Source: Fragilariopsis cylindrus CCMP1102 (taxonomy: Eukaryota; Bacillariophyta; Bacillariophyceae; Bacillariales; Bacillariaceae). Taken from it: DNA of 64,000 nt. The translations under genes and the position numbers were made by a program. The DNA lies in NCBI GenBank assembly GCA_900095095.1, contig FMBT01000327.1, positions 186,001 through 250,000 of the forward strand. The letters run 5' to 3'. Positions 32,317 to 43,335 of this stretch are shown piece by piece. Below the pieces are notes generated by a model. That model did no database searches and was not told the DNA's origin. It saw only the letters and a program-made list of their open reading frames with translations. How positions within the stretch are numbered: the first letter of the stretch is position 1; every line of letters begins with the position of its first letter.

Positions 32317-33504
32317 ATGATATCAGAATACAATCAGGAACGACGACGACAAGAAGGAGGAGGAGAAGGAGGTCATAATAATAATATAAGTAGTAGCAGT
32401 AGTAGTAGCAGCAGTTTTGAACGTGGACGAGATTTCACTCGTAGATGTAGTAGTACAAATAAATCTACTAGTACAAACGAAAACAAGATCGAAAGCGAAC
32501 GCGAAAATCAATATCAATCAATGTTTTATAACAAGAACAAGAATCAAAGAGTATGGAAGAGACCAACTCAAATTCCACCGGGACAACAACTTCCTAGTAT
32601 GTTTGCGGCGGCGTCGGCGGCGGCGGCGGCAGCGACCACCCGGAATTTGTCAAGGAAAAAGAATAAGGATGCGGATTCGGCGATGACCAAGCAGATATCT
32701 ATTACTACTACGTGTACTGCTCCCACATGCACACCACCGACCAAGTCAATGTGTAAGCCGATTTCGAACAACAACAACAACAAGTCTATTGCGACAACAC
32801 CAACGATCCTAACAACACCAAAATGTAACAAGTCGAAGTTGTCTATTGCCACTACATGCACACCACCGACCAAGTCAATGTATAAGCCGATTTCGAACAA
32901 CAACAACAACAACAAAAACAACAACAAGTCTATTGCGACAACACCAACGATCCTAACAACACCAAAATGTAACAAGTCGAAGTTGTCTATTTCCACTCCT
33001 ACTACTTCTACCGGACGATTAGCGACACCACAACAACGCAAAAAATATGTAGGTTCTCCTGCACCAAAATCAAATAAAAAAATCAGTAAAGTAATGTCTG
33101 TATTTTCAACGATTCCAAAGTCACCAGTTAATAATGCAGCGACGACATCGACGATGAAAACAAATATCAATATCAATAACAACGGCAGCAGCAACGACAA
33201 TAACAACGACAGTAACAACAACAACGATAGTCTTAGTTGTGGTTTTGCTCTTCTGTCTCCACAAGAACAAACGGACCTTGTGCGTAGAATTCACAAGGCT
33301 ATGGAAGAAGATGAACTGAAAAATGCAAAACCAATCGATATTAGTCTGGCTAATGATGCATTAGATGTATTACGTAAAGCAAGGATCGACAACAACATTA
33401 ATAGCAACGACAGCAACAGCGATGATGAATCAGTATCATCCTCCTCTTCCTCTTCCTCCTATTTGTCGGCTTCTACGGCTTCTATCTCCTTTTTCATGCT
33501 CTGA
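32317..33504 (+). CDS. Asn/Ser/Thr-rich low-complexity protein with internal duplication
   Basis: 395 residues, single exon. Poly-Ser, poly-Ala and poly-Asn tracts dominate. An internal duplication is obvious: a unit of about 41 residues beginning 'CTPPTKSM' and continuing through 'KPISNN', 'KSIATTPTILTTPKCNKSKL' occurs twice in tandem, with poly-Asn of different lengths. The only compact segment is near the C terminus, 'LLSPQEQTDLVRRIHKAMEE' and 'ISLANDALDVLRKARI' (about 300-355), an alpha-helical stretch that may be the conserved core. There is no signal peptide. Likely nuclear or cytosolic; function unknown. Coding is supported by synonymous-looking differences between repeat copies and by the length of the frame. 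Confidence 0.65.
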   Translation: MISEYNQERRRQEGGGEGGHNNNISSSSSSSSSFERGRDFTRRCSSTNKSTSTNENKIESERENQYQSMFYNKNKNQRVWKRPTQIPPGQQLPSMFAAASAAAAAATTRNLSRKKNKDADSAMTKQISITTTCTAPTCTPPTKSMCKPISNNNNNKSIATTPTILTTPKCNKSKLSIATTCTPPTKSMYKPISNNNNNNKNNNKSIATTPTILTTPKCNKSKLSISTPTTSTGRLATPQQRKKYVGSPAPKSNKKISKVMSVFSTIPKSPVNNAATTSTMKTNININNNGSSNDNNNDSNNNNDSLSCGFALLSPQEQTDLVRRIHKAMEEDELKNAKPIDISLANDALDVLRKARIDNNINSNDSNSDDESVSSSSSSSSYLSASTASISFFML

Positions 33505-34713
33505 AGATATTGGTGATTTCTGATACTGCAGTCGTACAAGTAAAAGTGCAGTGTATTATTTAGGAAAATTTGTCATTGTAATCTCATTGAGAATATCTTA
33601 AAGAATGTGACTGCTATTACACATTACACACTACACACTACACACTACACATTGCACATTGCACATTGCACATTGCACATTATACATTATACATTACACA
33701 TACCACATTGGGCATTACACATACCACATTGGGCATTACATATTCCATATTACATTCCATAGATAGCAGCAGTAGCAGTAGCAGCAGCAGCAGTTCCGAC
33801 ATATTATTCTTAACCAGATATAAATATGATCCTAACAATTTAAGCTTAATTATATATTTCTATTTCTCTTCCTTTTATTTAGCTTTTTTTCATCTGTGAC
33901 CATTGTTATTTCAAAAGCTTAGAATTCTAGCCCATTCAATCCAGTAGCAGCTAGCTTCTCTTGGTTAGCATCGTCTAACCGATACAGTACAGTAAGTGAG
34001 GTTAACAACAATGCTCTGCTGCTCTTATTTTGTCACATTTCTATATACTCAAGAACACAGTTATATATTCTTCGTTGGAGGATAGCACACATCTTTACTT
34101 TGTCAAGAATTATACATATTTTCTAATTCCACAGAGACTGACAGATTTATATGTGTATACATCTAGTACTATTTTACATTTAATTTGTGTAGATAGTGTA
34201 AGCATCAGCATATGGATCAAATCCATTCATCATTCAGTATATATGACACATTCACGTACACATACACACATATACATATATTTTTATACATAATATATAT
34301 GCATACACTATGAAATTGAGCCCTTTAGAAACCATATTTTACCTTGCAGCTAGAGTAAAAATAATTATAAAAAACATCAACCTCTATTGCTTATGAATAA
34401 TATTGTGCGACCAAACGGGCGGAGCTATCCAGTATGCGCGCAAGTCTCTATGTACTGTATGTAACGTTAAATTAGCGATGGCTGAAAATCGCCTCACAAA
34501 TTTATTACAAAACTCTCTTTGCAATGCCTCCAAGCGTTCATCTCAGGCTACTGTATTTACTGGCCCTCTGACTATCGCTTTGACGTAAAATAGTATTGGG
34601 AACTAGAACTGGTTCAATCTGTTCAATTTGATTAATTCCGTTGGTATTAGGACACAATAGGCTTTGCAATAATCGGTCGGAAAGAGGCGTAAACATAATA
34701 TAATAAATCGATC
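33505..34713. other. Intergenic with microsatellites
   Basis: About 1.2 kb. (CACATTA/CACACTA)n-type heptamer arrays run from about 33618 to 33755 and (AGC)n at 33768-33794. Short open frames across them are repeat translations. No gene seen. Confidence 0.65.
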
Positions 34714-37656
34714 ATGCCTCTCTTGACAAAGAAGTTCACTCGCGACTCGTTGAAACGAGCGACTGGCAACGAAAGCGAAGATCCCTCAAAGGCAGAGATC
34801 ATCCAAGCAGATATGGCCCGAGCTCGTCGTACATCTATGCGAAGTCGTAGTGCTCTCCCTCAGCAACAAAGACATCGTTCCTTATCGAGAGGACGTACTA
34901 CACCGTATAGATCTTTCGGCTTAGGCGACGTTAATCCCAAAACAAATAATGTTGACAGGGATGGTAGTGGACCGACCGTTCCAAGATTTTCACATCCAAA
35001 CGATGAGTACGGTCATGCTTTCAACGAAGCGGAAATCTTAACTCAAATGAGCAGCTTAACAGAACCTACGTGGGCACCATCCGTCGGGGGTGGAAACGAC
35101 ATCTCGGCGCATCATCATCGACAGAATCAGCAAAATCAAAGAAGTCGCACACAGAACTATAACAACAATGGTCGTTATCAAACACGGTTCCAGTATGGCA
35201 ACCCCAGAGAACATCAAAACCGCGCTACAGTAACGACTTCAATGAGCAAGGATAAAAATGGAACGAAAGTTCTGCACTTGCACGATAAGAATAACAACAG
35301 TGGAAACAGTGTCAATAGGAAAAGTAGTAGCAATCATGGTCACCATGAACGAGCTAGCGTAGGAGAAGAAGGAATCGAAATACATCGTATAGGTCAAAAT
35401 GAAGGTAGAGAAGACGACGACGACGAAAAAGATGCCAGAACTCTCGCCAGCATAGATCGTATTCCTACTCTGCATACCCGGAACAGTGAATTGCGTGATG
35501 ACGTTTCATTTGATCATACAGCTCCCTATACTCCTAAGACTGCTACTTCTTCTGCAAATACACATAGGTCAAAGAGTCGTCGAGGACGAGGAGATGAAAG
35601 TAGTTTGTCGAGAGCACGAGGAAGAAGTGGCCGTCCGAGTAGTAGTCGCAAAAGCAAAAATCGGTCGTCGTCTGTATCTTCACGACGATCCACACAGTCT
35701 ACTATAACGACTTCGACCGCACCTACTATATCAAAACATTCATCCACATCAACATCTAAATCCAAGTCCAAATCTAAATCAACGTCGTCGTCTTCCTCGT
35801 CGACCAAAAATTCAAAAGCTGACATCCCAATCACTGCTTCCAGAAGAAGAACTGCAAATGCTGTCCAGATGTCAGATGCAATTCGATCCTCCTCGGTGCC
35901 ACCTACTACATCGAACAGCAAACGAAATCAGAGGACTTCCTCGTTACCACCTAACGAAATGCGTGACAACGATACGCATATCGACCGGTACATAAATAAT
36001 GATGAAAACATACATTGCTCGAAAACTGATTATGTTTCGGACAACGACGCGATTTATGCGATTTTGGATACGTCATCTACCATGGCAGATCCAGCAATAC
36101 CGAAGATGCCACAAATGTCGGCTTCATTTGCGACTGCCTCCTCGAAGTCGAACACGTTACTAGATGAATGTCCTCCAACTCCTTCGTCCGTCGTTGAAGC
36201 AGCACGAATGTCTTTGCGTCCAAAATTACGACGATCCAATTCTAATCGATCAGTTACATCGACGCAATCGGAATCAATCAATTCTACTACGACCAGTCGT
36301 TATCGAAGAACAGTTTCATCAGAAAGAGTAGAAAAGTCTCGACTATCACCGTGTGTGACACCGCTATCGCCTTCCAATACCGGGATGTATACGAGTCGTA
36401 CCCACAAACTAGCACAAGATACCCGCGCACGGAAGATTCATAAACAAAAACAACAACTAAGGCAAGAGCAAGAAATAGAGCAACAACGACAACAGCAACG
36501 AAAGGAAGAAAAACGACAGAAGAGAGCTGCTGCTGGAGCAGCTCGTTCGATCGTCATAAGCAACAACGCCGAGGAACCGCAGCACACAACAGTTGCTACG
36601 TTACTATATGATTTCTTACTGTTCAATTTGGTGTTTCTGTTTTCGTTGCCACGATATGCAATGTCAGGTTTGTGGTGCCAGGTTTTTTCTAAGAAATGGA
36701 TTGCACGTCACAAAACCGTGTTAGTGACGGGTGCTAGTTCACCGCTCGGGTCGGAAACAGCCAGACAATTTGCTACAGAAGGTGCCAATCTCGTATTAAT
36801 ATCACACACAACTACCTCCTCCGAGGACGATTTGGATTGGTTGGTCGAAGAATGTCACGAACTTGGTTCATCTAAGGTTCGATCATATACCGCCGATTTG
36901 TCCAATGCGGTTAGCGCCGAGCTGACATTACGACAAGCTGCTAGAGACTTCAACGATACGTTTGATGTTGTTGTCCTTAATGGCGAAAACAAATCACACG
37001 GATGTTTGTTCGAAGAAATCCTCGATGCCAATCACATTGAAAAAATGATTAAAGAAAACACACTTGGTTGTATCCTAGCATTACATCATGCATTGAAACA
37101 CGTTCCGAAAACATCTGACTCTAGAATCGTCATCTTATCTAGTACATCTGGGATGGTTGCATCACCGTATAAAAGCGTGTACGGTGCGACACAACATGCT
37201 CTTAAAGGATTTTGCGATTCGATACGGATGGAACTCAACGATACGTACACTGATCGAAGAGCACCGAAGGTATGTCTGGCTTCCTTTCCTGATCTTGTCG
37301 GTCAATACACCCATCATCGAGATAGCGCTGATTGTTGCGTGTCACGGATGGGAGCTGTTAAAGCGCCAACAAAAACTCGTTCATGGGCTGGTATTCCTTT
37401 GCAACACGCAGTCCATGATTTGTTACGAGCTGTCGCGTCAGGTAAACGTGATTTTGGTGCACCACGATACGTAAACGCTTGGAGATGTTTCCGAGTCTTA
37501 GCACCCGATTGGGCTGACTTTTCTGTATTTCGACATATCCGAAAGACGCAATATCGACCGGTAGAAGCAGTAGATCACGATAATACTATTCGTAGAGATG
37601 GAAGAAAGGGAGACAAAGGCGATATAGTCTCTGTTACCAACAAGACATGGGCATAG
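34714..37656 (+). CDS. SDR-fold (Rossmann) protein with long disordered N terminus and altered active site
   Basis: 980 residues, single exon. Residues 1-560 are Ser/Arg/Asn-rich and disordered, with 'RSRS'-like stretches. Residues about 565-610 form a Gln/Lys/Arg coiled coil. A hydrophobic segment 'LLYDFLLFNLVFLFSLPRYA' (about 630-650) is likely a membrane anchor. Residues about 665-950 are a classical short-chain dehydrogenase/reductase fold: NAD(P)-binding 'TGASSPLG' (672-679), an Asp-Leu strand end 'SYTADLS', 'RIVILSSTSG' with Ser810, then Tyr823. The catalytic Lys expected four residues after Tyr is Gln827 ('YGATQ'), and the 'NAG' motif is absent ('VVLNGENKSHG'). Anchor plus SDR resembles ER lipid or sterol SDRs, but the changed residues argue for weak or no oxidoreductase activity, perhaps a structural or NAD(P)-sensing role. 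Confidence 0.85.
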   Translation: MPLLTKKFTRDSLKRATGNESEDPSKAEIIQADMARARRTSMRSRSALPQQQRHRSLSRGRTTPYRSFGLGDVNPKTNNVDRDGSGPTVPRFSHPNDEYGHAFNEAEILTQMSSLTEPTWAPSVGGGNDISAHHHRQNQQNQRSRTQNYNNNGRYQTRFQYGNPREHQNRATVTTSMSKDKNGTKVLHLHDKNNNSGNSVNRKSSSNHGHHERASVGEEGIEIHRIGQNEGREDDDDEKDARTLASIDRIPTLHTRNSELRDDVSFDHTAPYTPKTATSSANTHRSKSRRGRGDESSLSRARGRSGRPSSSRKSKNRSSSVSSRRSTQSTITTSTAPTISKHSSTSTSKSKSKSKSTSSSSSSTKNSKADIPITASRRRTANAVQMSDAIRSSSVPPTTSNSKRNQRTSSLPPNEMRDNDTHIDRYINNDENIHCSKTDYVSDNDAIYAILDTSSTMADPAIPKMPQMSASFATASSKSNTLLDECPPTPSSVVEAARMSLRPKLRRSNSNRSVTSTQSESINSTTTSRYRRTVSSERVEKSRLSPCVTPLSPSNTGMYTSRTHKLAQDTRARKIHKQKQQLRQEQEIEQQRQQQRKEEKRQKRAAAGAARSIVISNNAEEPQHTTVATLLYDFLLFNLVFLFSLPRYAMSGLWCQVFSKKWIARHKTVLVTGASSPLGSETARQFATEGANLVLISHTTTSSEDDLDWLVEECHELGSSKVRSYTADLSNAVSAELTLRQAARDFNDTFDVVVLNGENKSHGCLFEEILDANHIEKMIKENTLGCILALHHALKHVPKTSDSRIVILSSTSGMVASPYKSVYGATQHALKGFCDSIRMELNDTYTDRRAPKVCLASFPDLVGQYTHHRDSADCCVSRMGAVKAPTKTRSWAGIPLQHAVHDLLRAVASGKRDFGAPRYVNAWRCFRVLAPDWADFSVFRHIRKTQYRPVEAVDHDNTIRRDGRKGDKGDIVSVTNKTWA

Positions 37657-38238
37657 TTAGTACGGCATGCTTGTTTCACTCTAGCAACGTGTAGCACATA
37701 TAATACATAATCTTTCATAATTTTTAAACATTCCGATTGTATGTGTCTATTTACTGGTTAATTAATAAGTTTAATCTACGTTTGTCTATTGATGGAAGTT
37801 GATACTTTTTGTTAGTAATCAATTTATGTTAACTTAAAAGGTTTCTTTATTCTTATCTTCCTTAGTATCTTGTCTATTTCCTTTTCTGTTACTGTTGACT
37901 GAAACGAACATCATGCCACTATTCGTCCGAAATTGGGTACCCTTGTTGAGGAAGAAGCGGATTCGATTAAGAACAAAGTCTTCCGTGTACATGCCACCGG
38001 CTTTAGTTACTTGGACGCTGTACATGTCACCGTATTTTGTTAAGATTGCATCTTCTGCGACGGTACCATCTTCTCTATTGAAATGGTGGGTTGTTTAACA
38101 AGATTATCCTAAAGTTTACTATTTTATTCTTTCAGCCACAACCTGTTCTTCGGCACTTTTCTAACGGGCGCAAAAAATGTCTAGACTAGATTAGACGAGA
38201 TAAACTGTTATTAAGCATTTATGTATTTGTTTGTTCCG
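37657..38238. other. Intergenic between convergent genes
   Basis: About 580 bp; contains only the small minus-strand coding fragment described at 37834-38092. Confidence 0.55.
37834..38092 (-). CDS. Small coding fragment, possible orphan exon
   Basis: The minus strand is open from just after a TAA near 38093 to a stop at 37834; the first ATG is at 38025. The translation 'YGDMYSVQVTKAGGMYTED' followed by 'RIRFFLNKGTQF' has normal amino-acid composition, unlike chance frames nearby. It lies downstream of the five-TM gene on the same strand. It could be a 63-residue protein, a pseudogene fragment, or a 3' exon of an alternative transcript. I do not recognise a family. Confidence 0.3.
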
Positions 38239-41105
38239 TTATTGATCTACGTTCTCCTTCTTTTCTTCGTTCTTGTTGCTTTGATTGGGGTCCTCTAGAG
38301 ATGAAGAGCACTCCTCGGCAGCCGAGTTGTCGCTTTCTATGATTTCTAGTTCAAAAAAGACGGATCGGAAAGTTAATATGATGCACGCCATGAGCACGGT
38401 CGTGAATTGAGTCGCTGCAATGCTCCAAACTCCGGCGGTTCCATTATAGCACAAAGCACTGTATACTATCGTATTCACACGATTATCGAAAATGTGTTGT
38501 CAAAATTACGAGGTAAAAATAAAATAGGGTGAGTGAGTCGTGACAAATTTCTATCGGTCGATAATCCAATCATTCTCAATTTGGGTCATGACTTACCAGT
38601 ACTGTAATATAGTGGCATCCAGGTTTTGCATTGAAATGCTGTACGAATATCGAGGGATAGCCCAATCACATCGCAAAGGTATTTCAAGCTCGTTGCTATT
38701 ATATCGGCAAATAAGTTTTTGTCTGTCGTTCCACAGAACTCCGTAGCATCCTCCGTAAAGTTCTGAACTGCTCCATCGAGCCTTTCGAGAATCTTTTTTG
38801 CTTGGTCAAAAAATTGCTGGTCTTCTTGTATGGACAGGGGTTCGGAGTCGGCGTCGCATTCTAGTGGACAGGGTTATTTATAAATTATCGTGGTATGAAG
38901 GAAAAAATCGGATTTGTGTTTTGTTGTAACAGCACGAACAAACCGAAAAAAGAGAAAGAAATGGCGTGAGCGGGGACAGGTATCCATTTACTGCTGGATG
39001 AAATTTACTGCCTGAAATTCTAACAAGATAGTGTATAAATTACCACTTACGAGACATCCAGTGCTCAACGAACTCCATTACGTAGTCGGTTGCTAATCCG
39101 TTACCGAGATAATACTTTAAAACTGTTTTGACACGTTCGTTAGGATCATTGACGCAAGTGTCGGAAAGCACCATGCTTACTGAAAGGAGGGAAAAGAGAT
39201 CGAGTAAAGAAAACAATAGGAAAAATGTCAGAAATCCGTACGGTACGGGTACGGTCAAGTTAGTTTTCATCGAGGCCATTCAGTTAGACCAAAATCTCAC
39301 GAGGCCCCATTAATTAAGATCGCCGCTACTTTTGACTCACCGATCAAAAATACATTCGCAAAAATAAACGCAAGCGATACACATGTAATAAATAAAGGAA
39401 AGAGACATCGCCTTTGGATACATTGGAGAGATCGAGGCATTCTTTTTCCCAGTAAGATGTGGACGATCATGCAAGCAGCAAGGACACCAACTAAAACGTC
39501 AAACGCAACGGCAATATAAAACACCCACGCGATCGTTTCGGCTTGTTCTCCCGTTTGAAAAGCTACACTTGCGATAGAATTGATCTGGTCGGCAAGATCG
39601 TGCATTTTATCGACGAAAGTCCAGTTGCTAGAGAAAGTTTTGATCAGGTCTGAAAAGACTTCTGGAGAGTCAGGAAACAAAAGCTCTCGTAGATCAATAG
39701 TTCCGTCCAATCCTATTTTTTCTTTGATTGCATCAGTCACGTTCGAAACGTCGATAGAAAATTCACGATCTAAATCTACCGTGGTATTCACACCAAGTTT
39801 GTCGATCGTGATGTTTTTCTCCAAATCAGTATGGATTGTGAAATCACAACTATCGACTTCCAACAATCGGGGACATATTCCCTGAGGTTTCAATTTTGGG
39901 CATATCCCCTTATTGGTACGTTCGAGTAAATCCAATACATCAACTTGAAAACTCCCAAGTCCGGTTGCTAAACCAGCAACGACGCCTTCAGCTCCAGTAA
40001 GCAACGTTGCGGCGTAATTGATGGAAGTTTTACCATCGTACAAACTTCCCCTGAGACTCTGTACACCTTTTTGTGCCATCACAAGCGACATGGCGATTAT
40101 GATTGTACAAGCAAACACGACGACCACTTTCATCCAACATCCTTCATTCCTCTTGGTAGCATAGAGATGTTTCCATTCATCACTTGATAGTACTGGTTGT
40201 TCTTTTCGAACATCTTCTTTGATCGATCTGTGTTGACTCCACGGCAATTTCTTAATAATAGACATCCGTTCAGATGACTTCAATGTCGCCGACGACTTTC
40301 CATTGATACCGGTTTCTGGACTTTCTAGCTCTTCTTCACCAGATACTTCCGCACCACTCGTAGTACTACTAACCAGGTATTTTTCGGACGAAAGTCGAGC
40401 ACCCTTATCAGATTTACCAGATGGTTCCGCACCGCTCGTAGTAACACTACTGGCCAAGAAGTCTTCCGAGGCTAGAGAAGAAGGAACAGAAGGAGCCATC
40501 ACTTTCTTGACATCACCACCCTCCATCTCATCATCATTCACATCTTGTTTAGCTGCATCCAATGCTTTTTCTTCCTTATTGTCCGCGTCAACATCAATAT
40601 CAGCTATGCCTGCGGCAGCTGATTTTGGATTATACCCGCTTGGTGGTCTCGGTGGTAACTCTTCTCGACGTCCGGACAACAATCCCACTCTATTCCGACC
40701 AAATCCTTTTAGTGTAATCAAGAGAACCATCCAAGCAATGAAAACAATGAAAACAGTTATAGAGGATACTATTAATCCAGTTATGTAATCAATACGTTCA
40801 TCCTTCGTACCAGTGATTATCAATAAGATATCTTTTGTATGTCCAGCTCTCCAAATCTTAGTATGTGCGGAAACAATTGCTTTCGTATTACTGAAGCCAG
40901 GAAATGTTTCATCTGGAGCCTCTTCTTCGAATAACGTGTCATTACATGTACCAAAAAATTGTAATTCGTCATCATCTCGTGTTTGATTAAGAAAACCAAA
41001 AAATTCATCCTGGGTGCCAAAGTTAGGAGGAGTGTCCGGAGGAAGAGTCGAATTGGGTGGAGACGACGACAACGAGTCCAAAGAAATTGAAATGATTGAT
41101 GACAT
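38239..41105 (-). CDS. Five-TM membrane protein with two large extracytosolic loops (4 exons)
   Basis: Complement of join 38239-38465, 38597-38860, 39051-39179, 39341-41105; 794 residues. Introns are 131, 190 and 161 bp, all phase 1, with GTAAGT/GTGAGT donors. Exon 3 has no start codon of its own but joins perfectly ('WMSQCDADSEPL'). The N-terminal ectodomain of about 105 residues has N-glycosylation sequons. TM1 (about 109-134) is followed by an acidic, Ser-rich cytosolic region of about 190 residues, then TM2 (about 325-345). A loop of about 170 residues contains Cys, amphipathic helices and sequons. TM3 and TM4 (about 520-593) follow, then a second loop of about 140 residues with several Cys, TM5 (about 735-757) and an acidic tail. 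This order resembles tweety/prominin-type proteins; homology is not established. Function unknown. Confidence 0.85.
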
Positions 41106-42165
41106 ACTAGTAATATATGTTGTTGGTTGTTTGATTGTTTGAAACAGAACTCCTCTACTAGCCGGATGTATAGTATAGTTAAAAAAGTGCTGTTGATTGA
41201 TTATTTCTTCTTTTTTATTTTATGATACAATTGTACGTTCAAAAAATGTGATCTCTGCTTTCATCTTCGCTGTTCTTTGTGTAGCAGTAATCTCACTCAT
41301 TTCCAATAGGCGCATACGACTTGTACCACAACGAACGTACAAAGATATTATTTTTTGCATCTATTTTCAGAACAAAATAATTAACAGAGTATTTGGTAAA
41401 CCATAAATATCTATTTTCAGAACAAAATAATCAATAGAGATCGATCGAATTAATGATCAGTACTGCCTATTCATGGTAAAAATATCGTGCTTTTTCTGCT
41501 GAAGACATCGAACCGAAGGTTAACACGAGTACATGGAGAGAAATAATATACCATAAATAAATGTTTTAAAATTAAGGCCTGTTAAGTTCTCTTTATTTAT
41601 TTTTAATTTATTTATTTCATACACACTTGACTTTAGGCCTATCTCGTGCTTCTTGCATGCCGATACAACAGATTGAAGATGATGAATACGTTATTATTTT
41701 ATCATTATTTATACAGTTGATAATAAGTTCCCTAAGATATTAAAGCATTGAAGTGCCTATACAAGTATACCATAATTGCATAATTGTGAATAAGTTCTCT
41801 AAGATATTAAAGCATTTTTCTAATTTCTTCTTCATAAAAGTATTATACATAACTTTTGGAATCTCTCTGACAAACCCACAAACACAAACACAAACACAAA
41901 CGGTACTACCGGTAGCTAGTACTGAACCAGAACATTTTTTTTGTGTGCACAAAAACCAACAGCATGAGCAGCATTGATCGATCATAGAAGTAAGTAATAA
42001 CCAATTGTTTATGAATCTGATACATGCCATTATATCATACTGCTACACCTCTCTCGTATCAATCATCGCATACGTACCCATTGAATACGCAACTCAACAG
42101 CAACAGACGGGTATGTATACGCAAATGATTTTGCGAAGAAGAACAACCCCTTTATCTGGGACGCC
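41106..42165. other. Intergenic, AT-rich with small repeats
   Basis: About 1.1 kb. 'atctattttcagaacaaaat' occurs near 41360 and 41408, and 'aataagttc(c/t)ctaagatatt' occurs near 41723 and 41789. A (CACAAA)n run sits at about 41877-41900. No gene supported. Confidence 0.55.
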
Positions 42166-43335
42166 ATGGCAGGAAAGTGCCAGCGTCAACTACTCGATCT
42201 TCGAAAGGCACATCAATTAGAGCCGACCAACAACAACAGCAACAAACCTACTTCTAGTATTTCTGGAGGTGAGGACAAGTACAATATCTCCCTGCCGGAT
42301 CTGATGGGAATGCTACGCACCGTGCCCTGTTGGAATCGCAGGCTTCAAGAACTCGAATCATTTGTTGAAAAAACCCCCAATTTGCTGGCTTCCTGCAAAC
42401 CGTGGGCATTTTTCCATAATCGAGTGTAGACCAAACGAGGACATTTCATGCAGGATTGTATTACCCTCAAATTGACGTTGATGCAAGATTGGAATATCCT
42501 GGTTGTCTTTGCCTACCGGCGATATCCGGAATGGCTCAGTTCGAGTTTTCAGCAAATTAATTGATACAATCCACCATCATTGCAAAAGTGGAACGAGAAA
42601 AAAGTCAAGCCAATTAACGACAACGAGATGCTTCCCAGCTCCCGGAATGAACCGAAACCACTCGTTTATAGACACACGACCAAATTGACTGTCGAAATGG
42701 AAAAGAATCCTGAAATTCCATACGCAATTTTCGATATGCATTCTCCTTCTCATCAAGAAGAGGAACAGAAACACATGTCTGGTTTGATATAAGCTCATTT
42801 GTCTGCAGCGGTTTTCTTCCAAACGCTCAGCGGAGCTGTCAGTACAGCCTCAAAGAGGAACATGGACAACTGTTAAATGGAGATGGTCCAAAATCTGAGT
42901 CAATCCCTGTTTTACGATGCACTTGCCATGTCCGCTCCGGAAACAGGATTGATCGATCGGGATCATTACAAACGTCCTGCAGTTACCAAACAAGTTAAAG
43001 AATATCACATGAAAGCTCTTCTCAATACATCGTCATCATTATCATCTCCTCCTTCTTCTTTCTTGGATGTGTTTGTACTCAAGTGACCTTCCTCCACGCA
43101 ATTGGAAGGGGTTTTGAATCTATCCCTTTTGCTAGAAGCGGACATTTTCCCTGAATTCGTTGCTACCAACCCTTCATCACCTTGCAGCAACAATAACAGT
43201 AACATTTCGAAGGAGCACCAGGAAAATTTCTGGAAACAGGCTTCCAAACTCAAATTCTGCTGGCTCAACTGCACGACCACACTACAAATGGTTGAATGGA
43301 AGGAATTCTTTCAGAAATTCAGTCCCTTCAACTAG
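42166..43335 (+). pseudogene. Decayed protein-coding gene with in-frame stops
   Basis: One frame (first bases = 1 mod 3) reads as protein-like sequence for about 1.17 kb from an ATG at 42166. It is broken by about five internal stops of all three kinds (42427 TAG, about 42559 TGA, 42790 TAA, about 42873 TAA, 43084 TGA) before the TAG at 43333. Segments between stops have ordinary composition: 'LPDLMGMLRTVPCWNRRLQE', 'LTLMQDWNILVVFAYRRYPEW', 'KLTVEMEKNPEIPYAIFDMH' and 'ENFWKQASKLKFCWLNC'. The frame never shifts, which suggests point-mutation decay. A downstream piece (about 43520-43688, after a ctgcag acceptor-like site) may belong to it. No family recognised. An intron-rich live gene is less likely, because good donors are not placed to remove the stops. 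Confidence 0.45.

Noticed and set aside
43005-43280. Minus-strand 91-codon frame opposite the decayed gene
   Set aside because: Poly-Leu and Asp runs are reflections of CAA/TCA-rich plus-strand sequence; the plus frame is more protein-like over a longer span.
42166-43335. Reassigned stop codons explaining the interrupted frame
   Set aside because: All three stop types occur inside it, and all other genes in the window use normal stops under the standard code.
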